From: Ipomoea triloba
Taxonomy: Eukaryota; Streptophyta; Magnoliopsida; Solanales; Convolvulaceae
Assembly: GCF_003576645.1 (NCBI RefSeq)
Contig: NC_044925.1
Span: 22,419,494-22,483,493 of the forward strand
Length of the DNA stretch: 64,000 nucleotides
Reading direction: 5' to 3'
The notes under the pieces were generated by a model. It was not told the origin of the DNA and ran no database searches. It saw nothing but the letters and a program-made list of their open reading frames with translations. Below, piece after piece: positions 11,184 through 22,793 of this stretch. Positions within the stretch are counted from its first letter, which is position 1; every line of letters begins with the position of its first letter. Made by a program: the position numbers and the translations under genes.

Positions 11184-11839
11184 TAAAAACTAATTCCATT
11201 GCAAATATAATATTGCATAGATATATCTATAACCGAAATTAGCAACAAAGTTCATTTCGTTGCAAAAATTTCAATAAAATGAACCCTCAAATCAAACCGT
11301 TGTTTTTTTTATACTAGACAAAGTAATTAACTAAAAAATTAAAAAATTTCCAAAAAAAAAAAAGAAGGGAAAACTTACATTTATATTGTGTAGATTGAAT
11401 GACCATAATCATGTTAGGCTAGATTGTGAGAATCTTGGGACAAGGTATTTTACCTTTGTGGCATGGACAAGATTGAATGACGACTATACACATCTGAGAT
11501 CTCCTCTTAAGCCTTCATATCTCTGATTCTCCGCCAGATATATAGCACGCATGCATACACCCTCTACTAACCACCAATTTTATTGGTGTGACATTCATTT
11601 AAATGCTTATAATTTCAGGTTTATACCTACAAACAACAATTGCGTAATGTAATCTTCGTCTCATTTTTTTTTTGAAAACTATTCTCATTATTTATAGCTT
11701 TTTCTTTTTGGTATTAATGGAAGGGGAAACCTGAACAACATCCAAGGGACCTAGCTATTTAATTATCTTAATCGAATATGGTAACACTTCTTTCATCTGT
11801 AACTTTTTTTTCTTCCACATTTAGACTTTGAAAAAAAAT

Positions 11840-11940
11840 GACCTTGTGGCCTAGTAACACGGGATGACTCTCCCAAATGAGAGGAGGTCACGGATTCCAG
11901 TCTCAATGGGGATGGTACTGATGACTCTTTACTTAAGGTG
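11840..11940 (+). mobile_element. SINE fragment (family 1)
   Basis: The tRNA-like head ACCTTGTGGCCTAGTAACAC and a B-box-like GGATTCCAGTCTC match the intact SINE at 41664. The 3' part and A-tail are missing or decayed. Confidence 0.55.
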
Positions 11941-12176
11941 CTCTAAACCAATGTTACCTATAATTAACCCATAGATTTATTTCAACAAGAAATTTTTTTT
12001 TTCATTTATTGCAAAAAAAAAAATTGTATACGGTTTGAAATAGAAATTAATAAATCATTTATAAATATTTAAATTAAAAGTACCGACTAACCCAAACCAA
12101 AATAGCTTGTCCCTATTGTAGACCAGTCTAAAATGCAAGCCATTCTACCCGGCCCAACCCATATTTTAAGATTAGG

Positions 12177-13075
12177 CAAGCTTCTCAACTCTCCTTCCTA
12201 ACTCCGACCCTCCACACAATCACCATTGTACCTAAACCTCTTGACAATTAAAACATGTGCGTCTGATCCATCTCAACTAAAAGACTTATAATTAGATACG
12301 TGTGTGAGTCAATTAATTTTGACGGACTCCAAGCGACATGTTTTTTACCTCATAACCTTTAATTTGATATAGGGTTCGCTCCATACAAAATTGGCACATG
12401 TGCTCCATCTCAACTAAACTTATAGTTGGACTACACATTTATGTTTATATATTACGGAGTATATATATATGTTGAACAGAAAGCACATATTTTGCCTTCC
12501 AGAGCACCACTTTCTCCATCATTCCCAGCACCCTATCCTACGCCCTCAACGCTTCCTTCATGGTACTCGTGAATCGACATGCCCAAAGCCCTGCTTGGAT
12601 TGGTAGTCAAAGCCCTAATAATCATCCTGCTTTACTATCACATCTTCTGCGAAAGAAACTGAAGGTTCTGAGTAATGGAGGATGGGATATGGTTTGCTGG
12701 ATATCAGAGAAGAGGTGGCCAGTAAAATAAAAGCTTGCACCTTTTACTTATAAATATAGCTATGGTTTCATTGTGGAGTTATCTGGGAATCATCGAAGCT
12801 TTGAAACATTTGTTGACGTAGTTGAGGTGACAGCAGATTGTATTAATGTTGAGAAGGTGTCTGCATCGGAACAGTCGTCACGTTTTATTGGTTTTAAAAT
12901 CACTTGTTTGGTCCAAAAGAGCTGGCTTTTTTGCTTATTCCTTGGAATCATTCTGTGGATAATGGTCATCGTCCTAAGCTATGTGCATGCATACGGAATA
13001 TAATCTCATAACAGCGACCCATATAAACTTACTATGTCAAAATCACTCCTAGACTCCTAGGGAGGGTGACGTAGA
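12177..13075 (-). pseudogene. decayed duplicate of the kinase first exon and its upstream flank
   Basis: 12177-12260 and 12480-12640 align with 9717-9800 and 9800-10085 of the kinase first exon. Landmarks are CACCACTTTCTCC, CGCCCTCAACGC, ACTCGTGAATCGACAT and AGTCAAAGCCCTA. The two parts are split by about 220 bases of unrelated DNA, and many coding bases are lost, so no frame survives. Homology continues into the upstream flank to about 13075. It therefore arose as a segmental duplication rather than by retroposition. The second exon is absent. Confidence 0.75.
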
Positions 13076-13259
13076 AGTACAGCCAAAAATGACATTTGAA
13101 CACTGAACGGGAAAACAACAAATTTGCATTGGAAAGGAAAATGATGCATATATAGACACAATCAAGAAGTAAAACTCATGCACACAGACAGGGTATTGCC
13201 ATTGTTCATATGGGGGGTTTGAATTTGGGTTCGGCTCTTCCAGTGTAAAACTGAACAAT

Positions 13260-13600
13260 ATAATGTAGTGTTGATTCTAGTTTTTATTGGGCTTTTTGTG
13301 CACAAAAATGTACATTTTAGTATTCAGTCTCAAAACTAGATTGATTCTATTTACTTCCACATAGGGGCATAGGCCAATAGGTAAGTTCAGGGTATAGTCA
13401 TCCGGAAACTTGGGTTATCAAAAATAAAAAAGTAAAACTCATGTGACATGATTTTATTGTTAGAAGACAAAGAGAATAATAAAAAGGATGACCCACTATT
13501 TCTTTTTTGAAATAAATCAGAAACGACTAGTAAAAAATACTCTGTAAGTAGAAACTTAGAGTATATGTATAATATTATTTTTTAGGAAATAAAATGTGGG
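13260..13600. other. intergenic, nothing recognised
   Basis: AT-rich sequence without a repeat, gene or transposon signature that I can support. Confidence 0.5.
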
Positions 13601-13711
13601 TTTAATTACATTTTTTTTTCATATTTTAAAACCTATATATATATATATCCTGGCCATTCGCTTTATATTTTTTATGGTTTGTGATTTCATGTTACACATG
13701 TGGCGAGGATT

Positions 13712-13712
13712 C

Positions 13713-13780
<68 letters not shown>
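13712..13780. repeat. (TTA)n microsatellite
   Basis: An uninterrupted TTA/ATT triplet run of nearly 20 units passing into TTTA units. The poly-isoleucine frame across it is an artefact. Confidence 0.95.
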
Positions 13781-13784
<4 letters not shown>

Positions 13785-13959
13785 GCGGAGGTAGTAGAGT
13801 AATTTTGTGTTTTTGAGACTGTATGTTGCATGTGTGATTGGTGGTGTGTTTCCTATTTTATTAGTCAATTACTACTGCGAAATTGGAGTTGGTAATGATT
13901 TTTTTTTTCGTTTAATTTCTTTTATTATAATATTACCTGTATTTGGATATCGGCGTATA

Positions 13960-14640
13960 TGTGTGCATTCTTGGTGGTGCGGTTGTGCATTTGGTTATAT
14001 TGGTTGTGCAATCCATTGTTGTAGTCTGATCTTGTGGATTGTGCAGCATATTTCAATTTCATATGTTCTTGTGTGTTTAGGTATTGAAGCCCTTTGTATT
14101 TAAGCATGCATTCTGGGTGGTACGGTTGTGCATTCAATTATGTTGGTTATGCAACCCATTGTTGTGTGTTGTGTACTATATTTCAATTTCATTTGTTCGA
14201 CTATATCTATGATTTTCGGGTGACACTGTCTTTGAACAGAACTTAGAGTTTGGGTGTTGGTAGTGGTTTATTGTAGGTTTAAGTTAGTTTCTTGTAGGTT
14301 GCAAATGGTATCTATGATTTTCTGATGCCACTGCATTTGATCAGAATTTTGAGTTTAGGAGTTTGTACGTAGTGGTTTTGGAGATGACAGGCTGCAAATG
14401 GCAAGTTGCACGGGGTTTCCTTGTGTGGGATGATTTTTGGGCACATCATTTTACTAATTTGTCCTTATTAGAGGATTTAGTTTGGATGTTGGTAGTGGTT
14501 TATTGTAGATTTGAGTTTTGGCGATGGCAAGTTGCAAATGACAAGTTGCACGGGATTTCTTTGTGTGGGTTAGTTATTAGACGTATCATTTACAGATTTG
14601 CCCTTATTGAAGAGTTTACTTGTGCATGTACTCCTCAATT
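13960..14640. repeat. diverged ~142-bp tandem repeats
   Basis: GTGGTGCGGTTGTGCAT at about 13973 returns as GTGGTACGGTTGTGCAT at about 14115, each followed by ATTTCAATTTCATNTGTTC. A second block from 14220 repeats TTGGTAGTGGTTTATTGTAG and GGCAAGTTGCANNGGNTTTC. The whole stretch is built of decayed tandem units; no coding frame is supported. Confidence 0.65.
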
Positions 14641-14820
14641 AACGTGAAACTTTTTGATAAATTACTAAATAATGTAAAATTTTTATTTTATTAAAAATTA
14701 AATGGCACATAAACATTTTCAACAAGTTTTGATAAAGAGATAATTTTGAAACCAAAAAACATTACCCTCTAAGAGTCGTGTAGTGCATCATAGCCTGAAC
14801 TTAATTGTAACCCTATGTTA

Positions 14821-15143
14821 GAGCATCCTTATCAATGAGGTTATTTCATGATTTTTGATGAGTTTTTAGAAGTGTAATTAGGAAAGAGAAAATTGAAGGA
14901 GAGGAAAAAAATTAAAACAAATATAATTAAAAAAAAAGTTAAGCTGTCAGGCACGCTTGACGCGCACGCATGGGCGCTGCTGTGCGCGAAACCCGCACAA
15001 CCCCTTCCTTTTCTTTGATTTTAATGCACCCAAACACTGTTCCAATATCTTGTTTTTGCAGGACAATTGTTTTCACTCTCTCTCCTGCCAACATGGCACT
15101 TTTACTGACATAAACCCCAAAATAATTGCTGGTGTAGATGCTC
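14821..15143. mobile_element. Tourist-like MITE, GAGCATC ends, TTA target site
   Basis: Starts GAGCATCCTTATCAATGAG and ends GGTGTAGATGCTC, flanked by TTA on both sides (14818-14820, 15144-15146), as in PIF/Harbinger elements. The interior holds a G/C-rich patch of GCGC motifs near 14955-15000 between T- and A-rich arms. Confidence 0.78.
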
Positions 15144-15180
15144 TTACCCTCTAAAATTAGTCGTGAACCCTCTATAAAAG

Positions 15181-15505
15181 CAATAATCCTTATACTATGG
15201 ATCAGGTTTCACAGTGCACTGTGGACCCTAGTGCATGCGTATGTGTCTTATATTGTGAATTTTTGTGTCTTATGTTATGAAATTATGTACCTTAAAAATA
15301 TGAATTTTGTACTTGAAACAAATTAGAAATTGTGTCTTATTTTATGAATTTCTGTGTCTTGTGTTCTAAATTTTGTGCCAATGAACACAAATTTTGTATC
15401 TAAATCATACTTAAAAAAATAAGTAAATATATACATACACATGTATCAATGTCTACAGTGCACTATATATGAACCCTGGTGTCTGATCCATGGTATAATG
15501 ATTGG
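15181..15505. mobile_element. MULE-like inverted-repeat element (copy B), TGTGTCTTATGTTATG core
   Basis: The left end CAATAATCCTTATACTATGG and the inverted right end CCATGGTATAATGATTGG are followed inward by GATCAGG and a GTGCACTGTGGACC-like palindrome. The core repeats units around TGTGTCTTATNTTATGAATT. No convincing target duplication. Confidence 0.65.
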
Positions 15506-15531
15506 CATATATATATCAAACACAATAAGGG

Positions 15532-15880
15532 AAATTTATATCATGGATCAGGGTTCACATAACATTATGGACCCTAGATTGAAATGACGAGATATAAAAT
15601 TCACACTTGTAAAGTACATAATTTCATATAACACAAGACACATACACATGTTATATATTTACTTATTTTTCAAATCTGATTTAGACACATAATTTGTGTT
15701 AATAGGCACAGAATTTCTTAACACAAAACACATAAATTCATAACATAAGACACAATTACTAATTTGTTTCAGGTACAGAGTTTCATAATACAAGACACAA
15801 AAACTTACAACATAAGAACATACACATATATCATGGTCTATAATGCATTGTGAACCCTGATCCATGGTATAAGGATTGCC
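15532..15880. mobile_element. MULE-like inverted-repeat element (copy C), same core inverted relative to B
   Basis: The left end reads TTATATCATGGATCAGGGTT and the right end AACCCTGATCCATGGTATAA. The core carries the repeat of copy B in the other orientation (ACATAAGACACA units). Flanks CAATAAGGG and CAATAAGTT match at 7 of 9 bases. Confidence 0.65.
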
Positions 15881-15889
15881 CAATAAGTT

Positions 15890-16198
15890 GGCAAATTATA
15901 CCATAGACTAAGTTTACCATGCATCGTGAATTTTGATATAAAATTATATTTAGATTATATGTCTTCAGTTGACATATTATGTTTTGCTTAATAGATTATG
16001 TGCTTGTAATATGTTAACTGCATACACATAATATGGATTTAAAATGTTATGTGCCTATAGTTAATATATTATGTACCTTCAATTTATTTAGAAGCATATA
16101 ATTTATTAACCGAAGATACATTATATGTTAACTACAGACACAATTTTTGAACCAGGATTCACAATACAAGGTGTAACTTGGTCCATGGTATAACATTG
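15890..16198. mobile_element. MULE-like inverted-repeat element (copy D) with perfect 9-bp target duplication
   Basis: CAATAAGTT flanks both sides (15881-15889, 16199-16207). The left end begins GGCAAATTATACCATAGACT; the right end closes with TTGGTCCATGGTATAACATTG. The core repeats a unit like ATTATGTNCCTNNAGTTAAT. Its left target copy is also the right flank of copy C, so the two are directly abutted. Confidence 0.75.
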
Positions 16199-16227
16199 CA
16201 ATAAGTTTTGAAGAGGTTGTGGAATAA

Positions 16228-16513
16228 GGCCATCCCCCATACACAAGTTTTTAACACAAGTTTTTATGTTGCGAAAGAGGAGAGAGGAGAGAGGGAAAAA
16301 TGAGAAAAAAAAGTCTGAAATCAATATATATATGCGCCCAGTTGGGCGCCTTTCTGTGCGCTCATGCTTCTCCCATTTTTTGTAGGACTCACTGCTCTGA
16401 AAAAGCTTAGGTGTTTGTAGGAGGTACTCACCATTTCTCTCACCTCTCCCTCTCTCTTTTATGTGGCATAAAAAGCTGCAAAATCAAAGTAAAAATCATC
16501 TAAGGAGATGGCC
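16228..16513. mobile_element. Tourist-like MITE variant, GGCCATC ends
   Basis: GGCCATCCCCC opens and GAGATGGCC closes the element, between TAA triplets at 16225-16227 and 16514-16516. The centre has GCGCCCAGTTGGGCGCC, a short perfect palindrome. Confidence 0.65.
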
Positions 16514-16592
16514 TAACAAGTCTAGAACTAGTGATGACTTGGGCAGGTTTTACAAGTATAAAGCCTGTTAACATATACTCAACTGAATATAA

Positions 16593-16882
16593 GAGCATCT
16601 CTATTGATAACAAAACTTGGGTTCTTATGTTAAGTTTTTGCACATGGGAAAGGAGAGATGAGAGATTTTATGGGTTATCTTAGTTTTTGCACCATTTTTG
16701 AAATTTTGTAAAAAAAAAAAGAAAAGAAAAGAAAAAAAAGTATTCGCGCCTCGTGCACAAAACACACCAAGCACTCAAGCAGGCATGTAAAAAAAAGTTA
16801 ATAAGTTTTTTTTTTTAATTTTTTTTTCCATACTATCTCTTTGTTGGCATGACAAAACTAATTTTGAATCAGTAGAGATCCA
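16593..16882. mobile_element. degenerate Tourist-like MITE
   Basis: GAGCATCTCTATTGATAAC follows TAA; the right end ATCAGTAGAGATCCAAC is its diverged inverse. The centre has a G/C-rich CGCGCCTCGTGCAC patch. The right target triplet is lost. Confidence 0.5.
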
Positions 16883-17005
16883 ACATTTTTTTTACATGAC
16901 TAGTTGACTAGCCCTCAAGAAAAGCAAATACAATGGGTACACCAATCAATAAAATAGATGAAGTAGCCATTAATGCAAAACGAGCCAATTGGAAATCAAA
17001 AGTCA

Positions 17006-17234
17006 TGGAGTCGTTTACTTCATTTTTTTGTTTTTCCATTTCTAATTTTTCATTTCTCTAGTTTTCCATTTTTCCTTCTCCATTCCTCTAGTTTTCCAAT
17101 TTTTCTTCTCCATTTCTCCAGTTTTTTCATTTCTTTAGTTTTAGTACATAGTTTGATTACAAAACAAAATACTCAAAACTTCATTAAGTAGAATCATCCC
17201 ATATAACATTTGTATATTTATACAACAAAGATAA

Positions 17235-17269
<35 letters not shown>

Positions 17270-17409
17270 ACAATAATAATAATATTAAAAATAATTATAA
17301 TAATAATAATATTATTATTATTAACAACAACAATAATAATAATAAAGATAATAATAATAACAATAACAACAACAACAACAATAATAATAAAGATAATAAT
17401 AATAACAAT

Positions 17410-17442
<33 letters not shown>

Positions 17443-17526
17443 AATAATAATAATAATATTATTATTATTGTTATTATAATAATGATAATTAATAATGATA
17501 ATAATAATAGTGATAATAATAAGAAT

Positions 17527-17560
<34 letters not shown>

Positions 17561-18005
17561 TATAATGATAATAATAATAATAATAATTTAATAGTAATAA
17601 TAATAAATTAATAATCATAATAATAATAATAGTAATACTAATAAGAATTTAATAATAATAAGAAGAAATTAATATTAATAAAAAAATAATAATAAAAATA
17701 AAAAATTTAATAATAATAAGAAATATATATGAAGACGAGAAGCGTGAAACATGAAGACTCCAGCGTGATTCGAACCTGGGAACTCTGGGTCAAAATGCAC
17801 TGTTCACCCATTTTTTTCCCATTTCTCCAGTTGGAGAAAGCCAATTTCTTTCTCTCCATTTTTGTATAAGATTTGGAAAATTGGAGTTGAGAAAGGATTT
17901 GGAAATATGAATTTAGTAAACAATCTCTCCATTTTTTCTTTCTCCACTTCTTCATTTCTCTATTTTTTTTGAAAAATTCTCCATTTTTTCAATTTAGTAA
18001 ACAAC
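17006..18005. mobile_element. possible inverted-repeat element carrying a microsatellite
   Basis: The left border GTCGTTTACTTCATTTTTTT and the right border AATTTAGTAAACAAC are inversely related. T-rich TTTTCCATTTCTC arms surround the AAT/AAC repeats. No target duplication was found, so the call is tentative. Confidence 0.35.
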
Positions 18006-18323
18006 CCCCATGCTTTTTAATCCTCTAATGTGGTGAGAGCATAATGACTTAGAGCATCACTACCAATGATTTTTTGGATGATTATGTCAGATCAAATAAC
18101 TTGAAATGAGCTTCACACTAGTGTGGAAAGTGATTTTTATTTGAGTTTGAACTCCTGCAAATATGGGTTCATTGTGGCCCCCACAGCTGAGGAGAACAGT
18201 TTACCTACAAACGCAGGTTTCGCGCACCTACTGCGCGCCTAACTTGCACGCGCAGCTAGGTGCGTAAGTCTTTTTTTTTTTTTTTTTTTTACTTTTCCTG
18301 ACTCTGACATCTTTCTCTTTTTA

Positions 18324-18359
<36 letters not shown>

Positions 18360-18360
18360 N
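17233..18360. repeat. first copy of a 1128-bp direct duplication ending at an N
   Basis: Contains (AAT)n/(AAC)n microsatellite to about 17700, a TTTTTCCCATTTCTCC-type segment, and the left part of a MITE (from 18052). The same order returns at 18361 with offset 1128. The copies match over the complex part and differ mainly in poly(T) length. The frames rich in Ile and Leu on both strands are translated microsatellite, not genes. Confidence 0.9.
18360..18360. other. single N: assembly join
   Basis: One N lies between a poly(T) run and an AAT run, exactly at the junction of the two 1128-bp copies. Confidence 0.95.
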
Positions 18361-18362
18361 AA

Positions 18363-18397
<35 letters not shown>

Positions 18398-18537
18398 ACA
18401 ATAATAATAATATTAAAAATAATTATAATAATAATAATATTATTATTATTAACAACAACAATAATAATAATAAAGATAATAATAATAACAATAACAACAA
18501 CAACAACAATAATAATAAAGATAATAATAATAACAAT

Positions 18538-18570
<33 letters not shown>

Positions 18571-18654
18571 AATAATAATAATAATATTATTATTATTGTT
18601 ATTATAATAATGATAATTAATAATGATAATAATAATAGTGATAATAATAAGAAT

Positions 18655-18688
<34 letters not shown>

Positions 18689-19453
18689 TATAATGATAAT
18701 AATAATAATAATAATTTAATAGTAATAATAATAAATTAATAATCATAATAATAATAATAGTAATACTAATAAGAATTTAATAATAATAAGAAGAAATTAA
18801 TATTAATAAAAAAATAATAATAAAAATAAAAAATTTAATAATAATAAGAAATATATATGAAGACGAGAAGCGTGAAACATGAAGACTCCAGCGTGATTCG
18901 AACCTGGGAACTCTGGGTCAAAATGCACTGTTCACCCATTTTTTTCCCATTTCTCCAGTTGGAGAAAGCCAATTTCTTTCTCTCCATTTTTGTATAAGAT
19001 TTGGAAAATTGGAGTTGAGAAAGGATTTGGAAATATGAATTTAGTAAACAATCTCTCCATTTTTTCTTTCTCCACTTCTTCATTTCTCTATTTTTTTTGA
19101 AAAATTCTCCATTTTTTCAATTTAGTAAACAACCCCCATGCTTTTTAATCCTCTAATGTGGTGAGAGCATAATGACTTAGAGCATCACTACCAATGATTT
19201 TTTGGATGATTATGTCAGATCAAATAACTTGAAATGAGCTTCACACTAGTGTGGAAAGTGATTTTTATTTGAGTTTGAACTCCTGCAAATATGGGTTCAT
19301 TGTGGCCCCCACAGCTGAGGAGAACAGTTTACCTACAAACGCAGGTTTCGCGCACCTACTGCGCGCCTAACTTGCACGCGCAGCTAGGTGCGTAAGTCTT
19401 TTTTTTTTTTTTTTTTTACTTTTCCTGACTCTGACATCTTTTTCTTTTTTTTC

Positions 19454-19484
<31 letters not shown>

Positions 19485-19488
19485 TCTT
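18361..19488. repeat. second copy of the 1128-bp direct duplication
   Basis: Repeats 17233-18360 with no difference that I can see across the AAT/AAC block and the following 600 bases. The last 60 bases differ slightly in their T-runs. It is probably the same locus assembled twice. Confidence 0.9.
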
Positions 19489-19557
19489 CCCACCTCCTAC
19501 CTCTTTCCTACATGGACACAATAAACCATAAAAAAGGAGCAACTGATAAAGATGCTC
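19180..19557. mobile_element. Tourist-like MITE, intact, TTA target site
   Basis: GAGCATCACTACCAATGA opens and CTGATAAAGATGCTC closes it, with TTA at 19177-19179 and 19558-19560. The core has a G/C-rich GCGCACCTACTGCGCGCC patch between poly(T) runs. The copy starting at 18052 is the same element cut off by the N. 19560-20210 holds nothing else that I recognise. Confidence 0.75.
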
Positions 19558-20216
19558 TTAAGGGATGGATTATAAAGTTCATAAAGCTAAGGGAGAAAAT
19601 ATGGAAGAAAAAAATTGAGAATGCAAGGACTTTAAGTGTAAAGTGCAAGAATTGATATTTAAATTCTCAGGGCACAAAGAGTAATAAGTAATTAGGATCA
19701 CGGTTTGGTTTCGATTTTAAATTGGTGGTTCACAGTTCCAACAAATTATAAACTGAAACTAGAACTTTATATTAAGGTTTCGGTTCTAATTCATGAATCC
19801 ACGATTCCAATTAGAACCGCAACCCCCTTTTTTTTAATGCTTTGTTTTGATTTTGCTGCGCACAATTATAATTCCTTTTGGAGTTTGAAAGCATTTCTGT
19901 ATTGATGATTTATATATGGACTGTATTGATGTATTCAATATTAATTTATGGTATTCAATCTTAATCGAGTGTGAACAACTTTCTTTCCTCCATAACAGTC
20001 AACGAAGCAACCTGTTTTTACAAGTCCAAATTTTATTTTTCTTTTTCTTTTCAACCCTTCACACATCATCGCCGACATCAGCGTTACCTGCCTACCTCTG
20101 AAATGTATATTCATTCACATTTATTGATTTGCTGTAAAAGATTTTGTATATAATTTGATGCTTAAAAAGTATTTATAAAATTTAATTTAAAGGAGAAAAT
20201 ATACAAATTGACTACG

Positions 20217-20226
20217 ACTATATATT
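20217..20226 (+). promoter_or_regulatory. candidate TATA box for the secreted-protein gene
   Basis: CTATATATTC about 50 bases before the ATG at 20272. This would give an unusually short leader, so confidence is limited. Confidence 0.35.
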
Positions 20227-20271
20227 CACGAGTATTAAGCTACAACGCGCTGCTCCTGCCCACCCTAAACC

Positions 20272-20880
20272 ATGGCTAAGCTTTCCGTTGCAATTCTCTT
20301 TTTGCTTTTCACCATCTCTGTTGCTCGTTCTCCGCTAAGCAAGCCGGAAAATGACGTCACAGTTAACCAACTATCAGACTCCGTTACCAAATCGGATGCC
20401 GCTGACGCTATTCGCCTCCCTAGCGAGTCAAATCGCGAGGAAACCGATGCTATTGAGGCAGAGACGAAAGCGATCGTCGCCGATGTCATGCCGCTAAATC
20501 TAGTCAGATTCCGTCCGGTCAACCGTCGCTTCCGCCTCCGATCTACGCTCCCCTTCCGTCGATGCCACCACCGCTTCGGCAACGGCCACAAGCAAAGGCT
20601 GGTTGTGAGATCGGGCGGCCAGATCCCCTACGGCGATGATATGATTCTCTCCTCTCCGAAAACTAAAAACCTCGGTGACGTCACGATCCACAGCGACGTG
20701 CGCCAAGTTCCGCCGGAGTTGATCCCGTTCCTTCACCGCCACGGCCACTACCGTCACCGCGGCGACGGCGAAGAGAAGCTCGCAAAGTATGCGTCAAAAC
20801 GCTATCATCGCTCCGATCGCGAGAAGAATTACAGTTTTGGAAAGCGAATTCGCAAGTTCCTGAAGCAGTATTTTGATTGA
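20272..20880 (+). CDS. small secreted basic plant protein of unknown function, 202 aa
   Basis: Single exon. Residues 1-19 form a clear signal peptide (MAKLSVAILFLLFTISVAR), so entry to the secretory path is likely. The next 55 residues are acidic and Ser/Thr rich. Then comes a conserved-looking block VRFRPVNRRFRLR (about 78-90) followed by an Arg/His-rich segment, IPYGDDMILS (about 118-127), another His/Arg-rich stretch, and a basic tail FGKRIRKFLKQYF near the C-terminus. There is no enzyme motif, no cysteine framework and no membrane segment after the signal. G+C is well above the flanks and codon use looks coding over the whole length, which supports a real gene. I recall similar uncharacterised secreted plant proteins with an RFRP block and a YG(N/D)DM motif, but cannot name a function. 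Confidence 0.72.
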   Translation: MAKLSVAILFLLFTISVARSPLSKPENDVTVNQLSDSVTKSDAADAIRLPSESNREETDAIEAETKAIVADVMPLNLVRFRPVNRRFRLRSTLPFRRCHHRFGNGHKQRLVVRSGGQIPYGDDMILSSPKTKNLGDVTIHSDVRQVPPELIPFLHRHGHYRHRGDGEEKLAKYASKRYHRSDREKNYSFGKRIRKFLKQYFD

Positions 20881-20949
20881 AGATCATGACTAGGGACACT
20901 CACGCACGCGGCACGCCGCGCGTCTGCGTATGAATACGACTATACGAGT

Positions 20950-22780
20950 ATATTTTACGGAGTATCTTTTTATTTTTATTATGCGTTATATTATGGATGT
21001 AAATTAGAAAAACTAAAATAAAAAATCGCATCCTATCGTAGTATCCTTGGTACTTATACATACGCTATATATACTATTTTCTTTTGGTATTTTCCCTTAT
21101 TCCTAATAATTAAAGTGTGTTGTACATTTATGTTTATATATTATATATGTTCAACACGTCACTTCACGTAGACCCATAACTTTTAGCATGGAATTGACTT
21201 TGACACTAAATTGAAGCATGTGCTCCACCTTAGTTAAAAATCTAAACAAATAATCGGAATACAAATTTATGTTTATATAGTATATATATACTCAACACTA
21301 ATTAATGTCTTGGTCTTACCAAAAACTCTAATAAGTCATAATACAGTTTATTTAAACACTTAAGGTGGTCGAACAATTGACCAGTCAATCATAAGGTTCT
21401 AAATTAGACTTTTTGTAAAAATTGTCTATTGATTATCTTGGTTTGGTGATCATTTTGCATGTTTATTGAAAAGTCATTGGAAGGACCAACAGTATTCGAA
21501 ATATGATAGTCTTGGTGTGTTAAATAACAAAAACGATAGTTTGAGACTAAATTTGAAATTATTACTAAAGACAAGTGATCTCTGCTATAATTAATAAAGA
21601 ATAAATTATTAAAGTCTAACATTAGCCAAAATTTCATTTGCTATCTCAACAACATAGGTGAAGTATACCGAAGCTAGGAGTTAATGTGCTCAAGTTCTAT
21701 AGATGAAGCAATAACTAATGGATTATAAAATTCAGGCCAAGGAGGTTTGCATCATGTGTGACAACATTAGCGTCATAGCCATTACGCAAAATTCAGTATA
21801 TCACTAGAGGATAAAGTGTTGGAACCTGAAACAATGTCTTTAAAGCATACAAGCTTGAAAACGAAAAGAAAGACGAAACTTGAAAATGTATGTGGCGTGT
21901 TTATAAAACACTTCCTTAAAAGTGATTTTTCGGTGATTGTGCAGTTAGAATTTTCGGAATGCTTTCGACTGGCAACACAGACCTGCTACACTTAGCTCGC
22001 ATTAGATATAGCATAGGTGAACCTGACTTTGCTTAGACAATAGGACAAACGAATTAAAGGGGAGGAAGAGATTCTTGGTCTGTCCTTTCCCACTGATGAT
22101 CATTGTTTATATAGCAAGCCAGCCAACAACAAGCTTCATTTTCAACCACATCTGAGAGCCGCAGGAATAGGAATGTGAAACAGAGAATATTACACGTTCC
22201 ATGATCTCATTAATGTGAGGACAAAATAAGTTATAATGATCTTAAAGAATAGGTTAAAGGAAAGAATGCTTCTAATTTGAATGATTTCCCAACAATCCCC
22301 ACACATTCAAAGTAAAAAACTAGAAAGAATAATATATGAGCAATACAAACGAGTTGATCTTAATGTCAGTGTTTGAGAATTTGAACTGACACGTAGTGAC
22401 ACTAAGTAATTTTCTTTCCGAGAGAGATATGACCCTTGAACTCATCGGTTAGATAAATTTTGAACTCTAATACACACATCAACTCTACGTTGCAGGTTCT
22501 ATGAAAGTCATACTCTTTGACTTCTTATGAGAAACCCTTAGTATTCAAGTCTGTTGTGTCTATCTCAATATAACAGAAGGAAAAATCTATATTAAGCTAA
22601 CATATTGAAGTAATGAAGTTATAATTTGATGTTTCTTCAATTCTAAGCAATCTCTTACATCTTGTTTTTGCTTCTGAAGTTAGATTCCTCTAACTTTGCT
22701 ACAATTAGGAAAAGGGTAGAAATTTTAGTAATTTTTGCCGGTTTAGCATGTCTGTGACAATTTGTGATTTTGTGGGATGG
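20950..22780. other. intergenic; scattered AT-rich repeats only
   Basis: TACATTTATGTTTATATATTA-type segments near 21120 and 21256 resemble one near 12430 and may be remnants of a shared element. The rest, 21310-22780, shows no supported feature. Confidence 0.45.
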
Positions 22781-22793
22781 AAAGGGGGAAAAA

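Noticed and set aside
17760..17800. tRNA-like B box (GGTTCGAATCACGCT on the minus strand)
   Set aside because: No A box or foldable cloverleaf around it, and the stretch is part of the duplicated repeat block.
17210..18746. Long frames of Ile, Leu and Thr on both strands
   Set aside because: They are translations of AAT/AAC microsatellite and appear twice only because the block is duplicated at the N.
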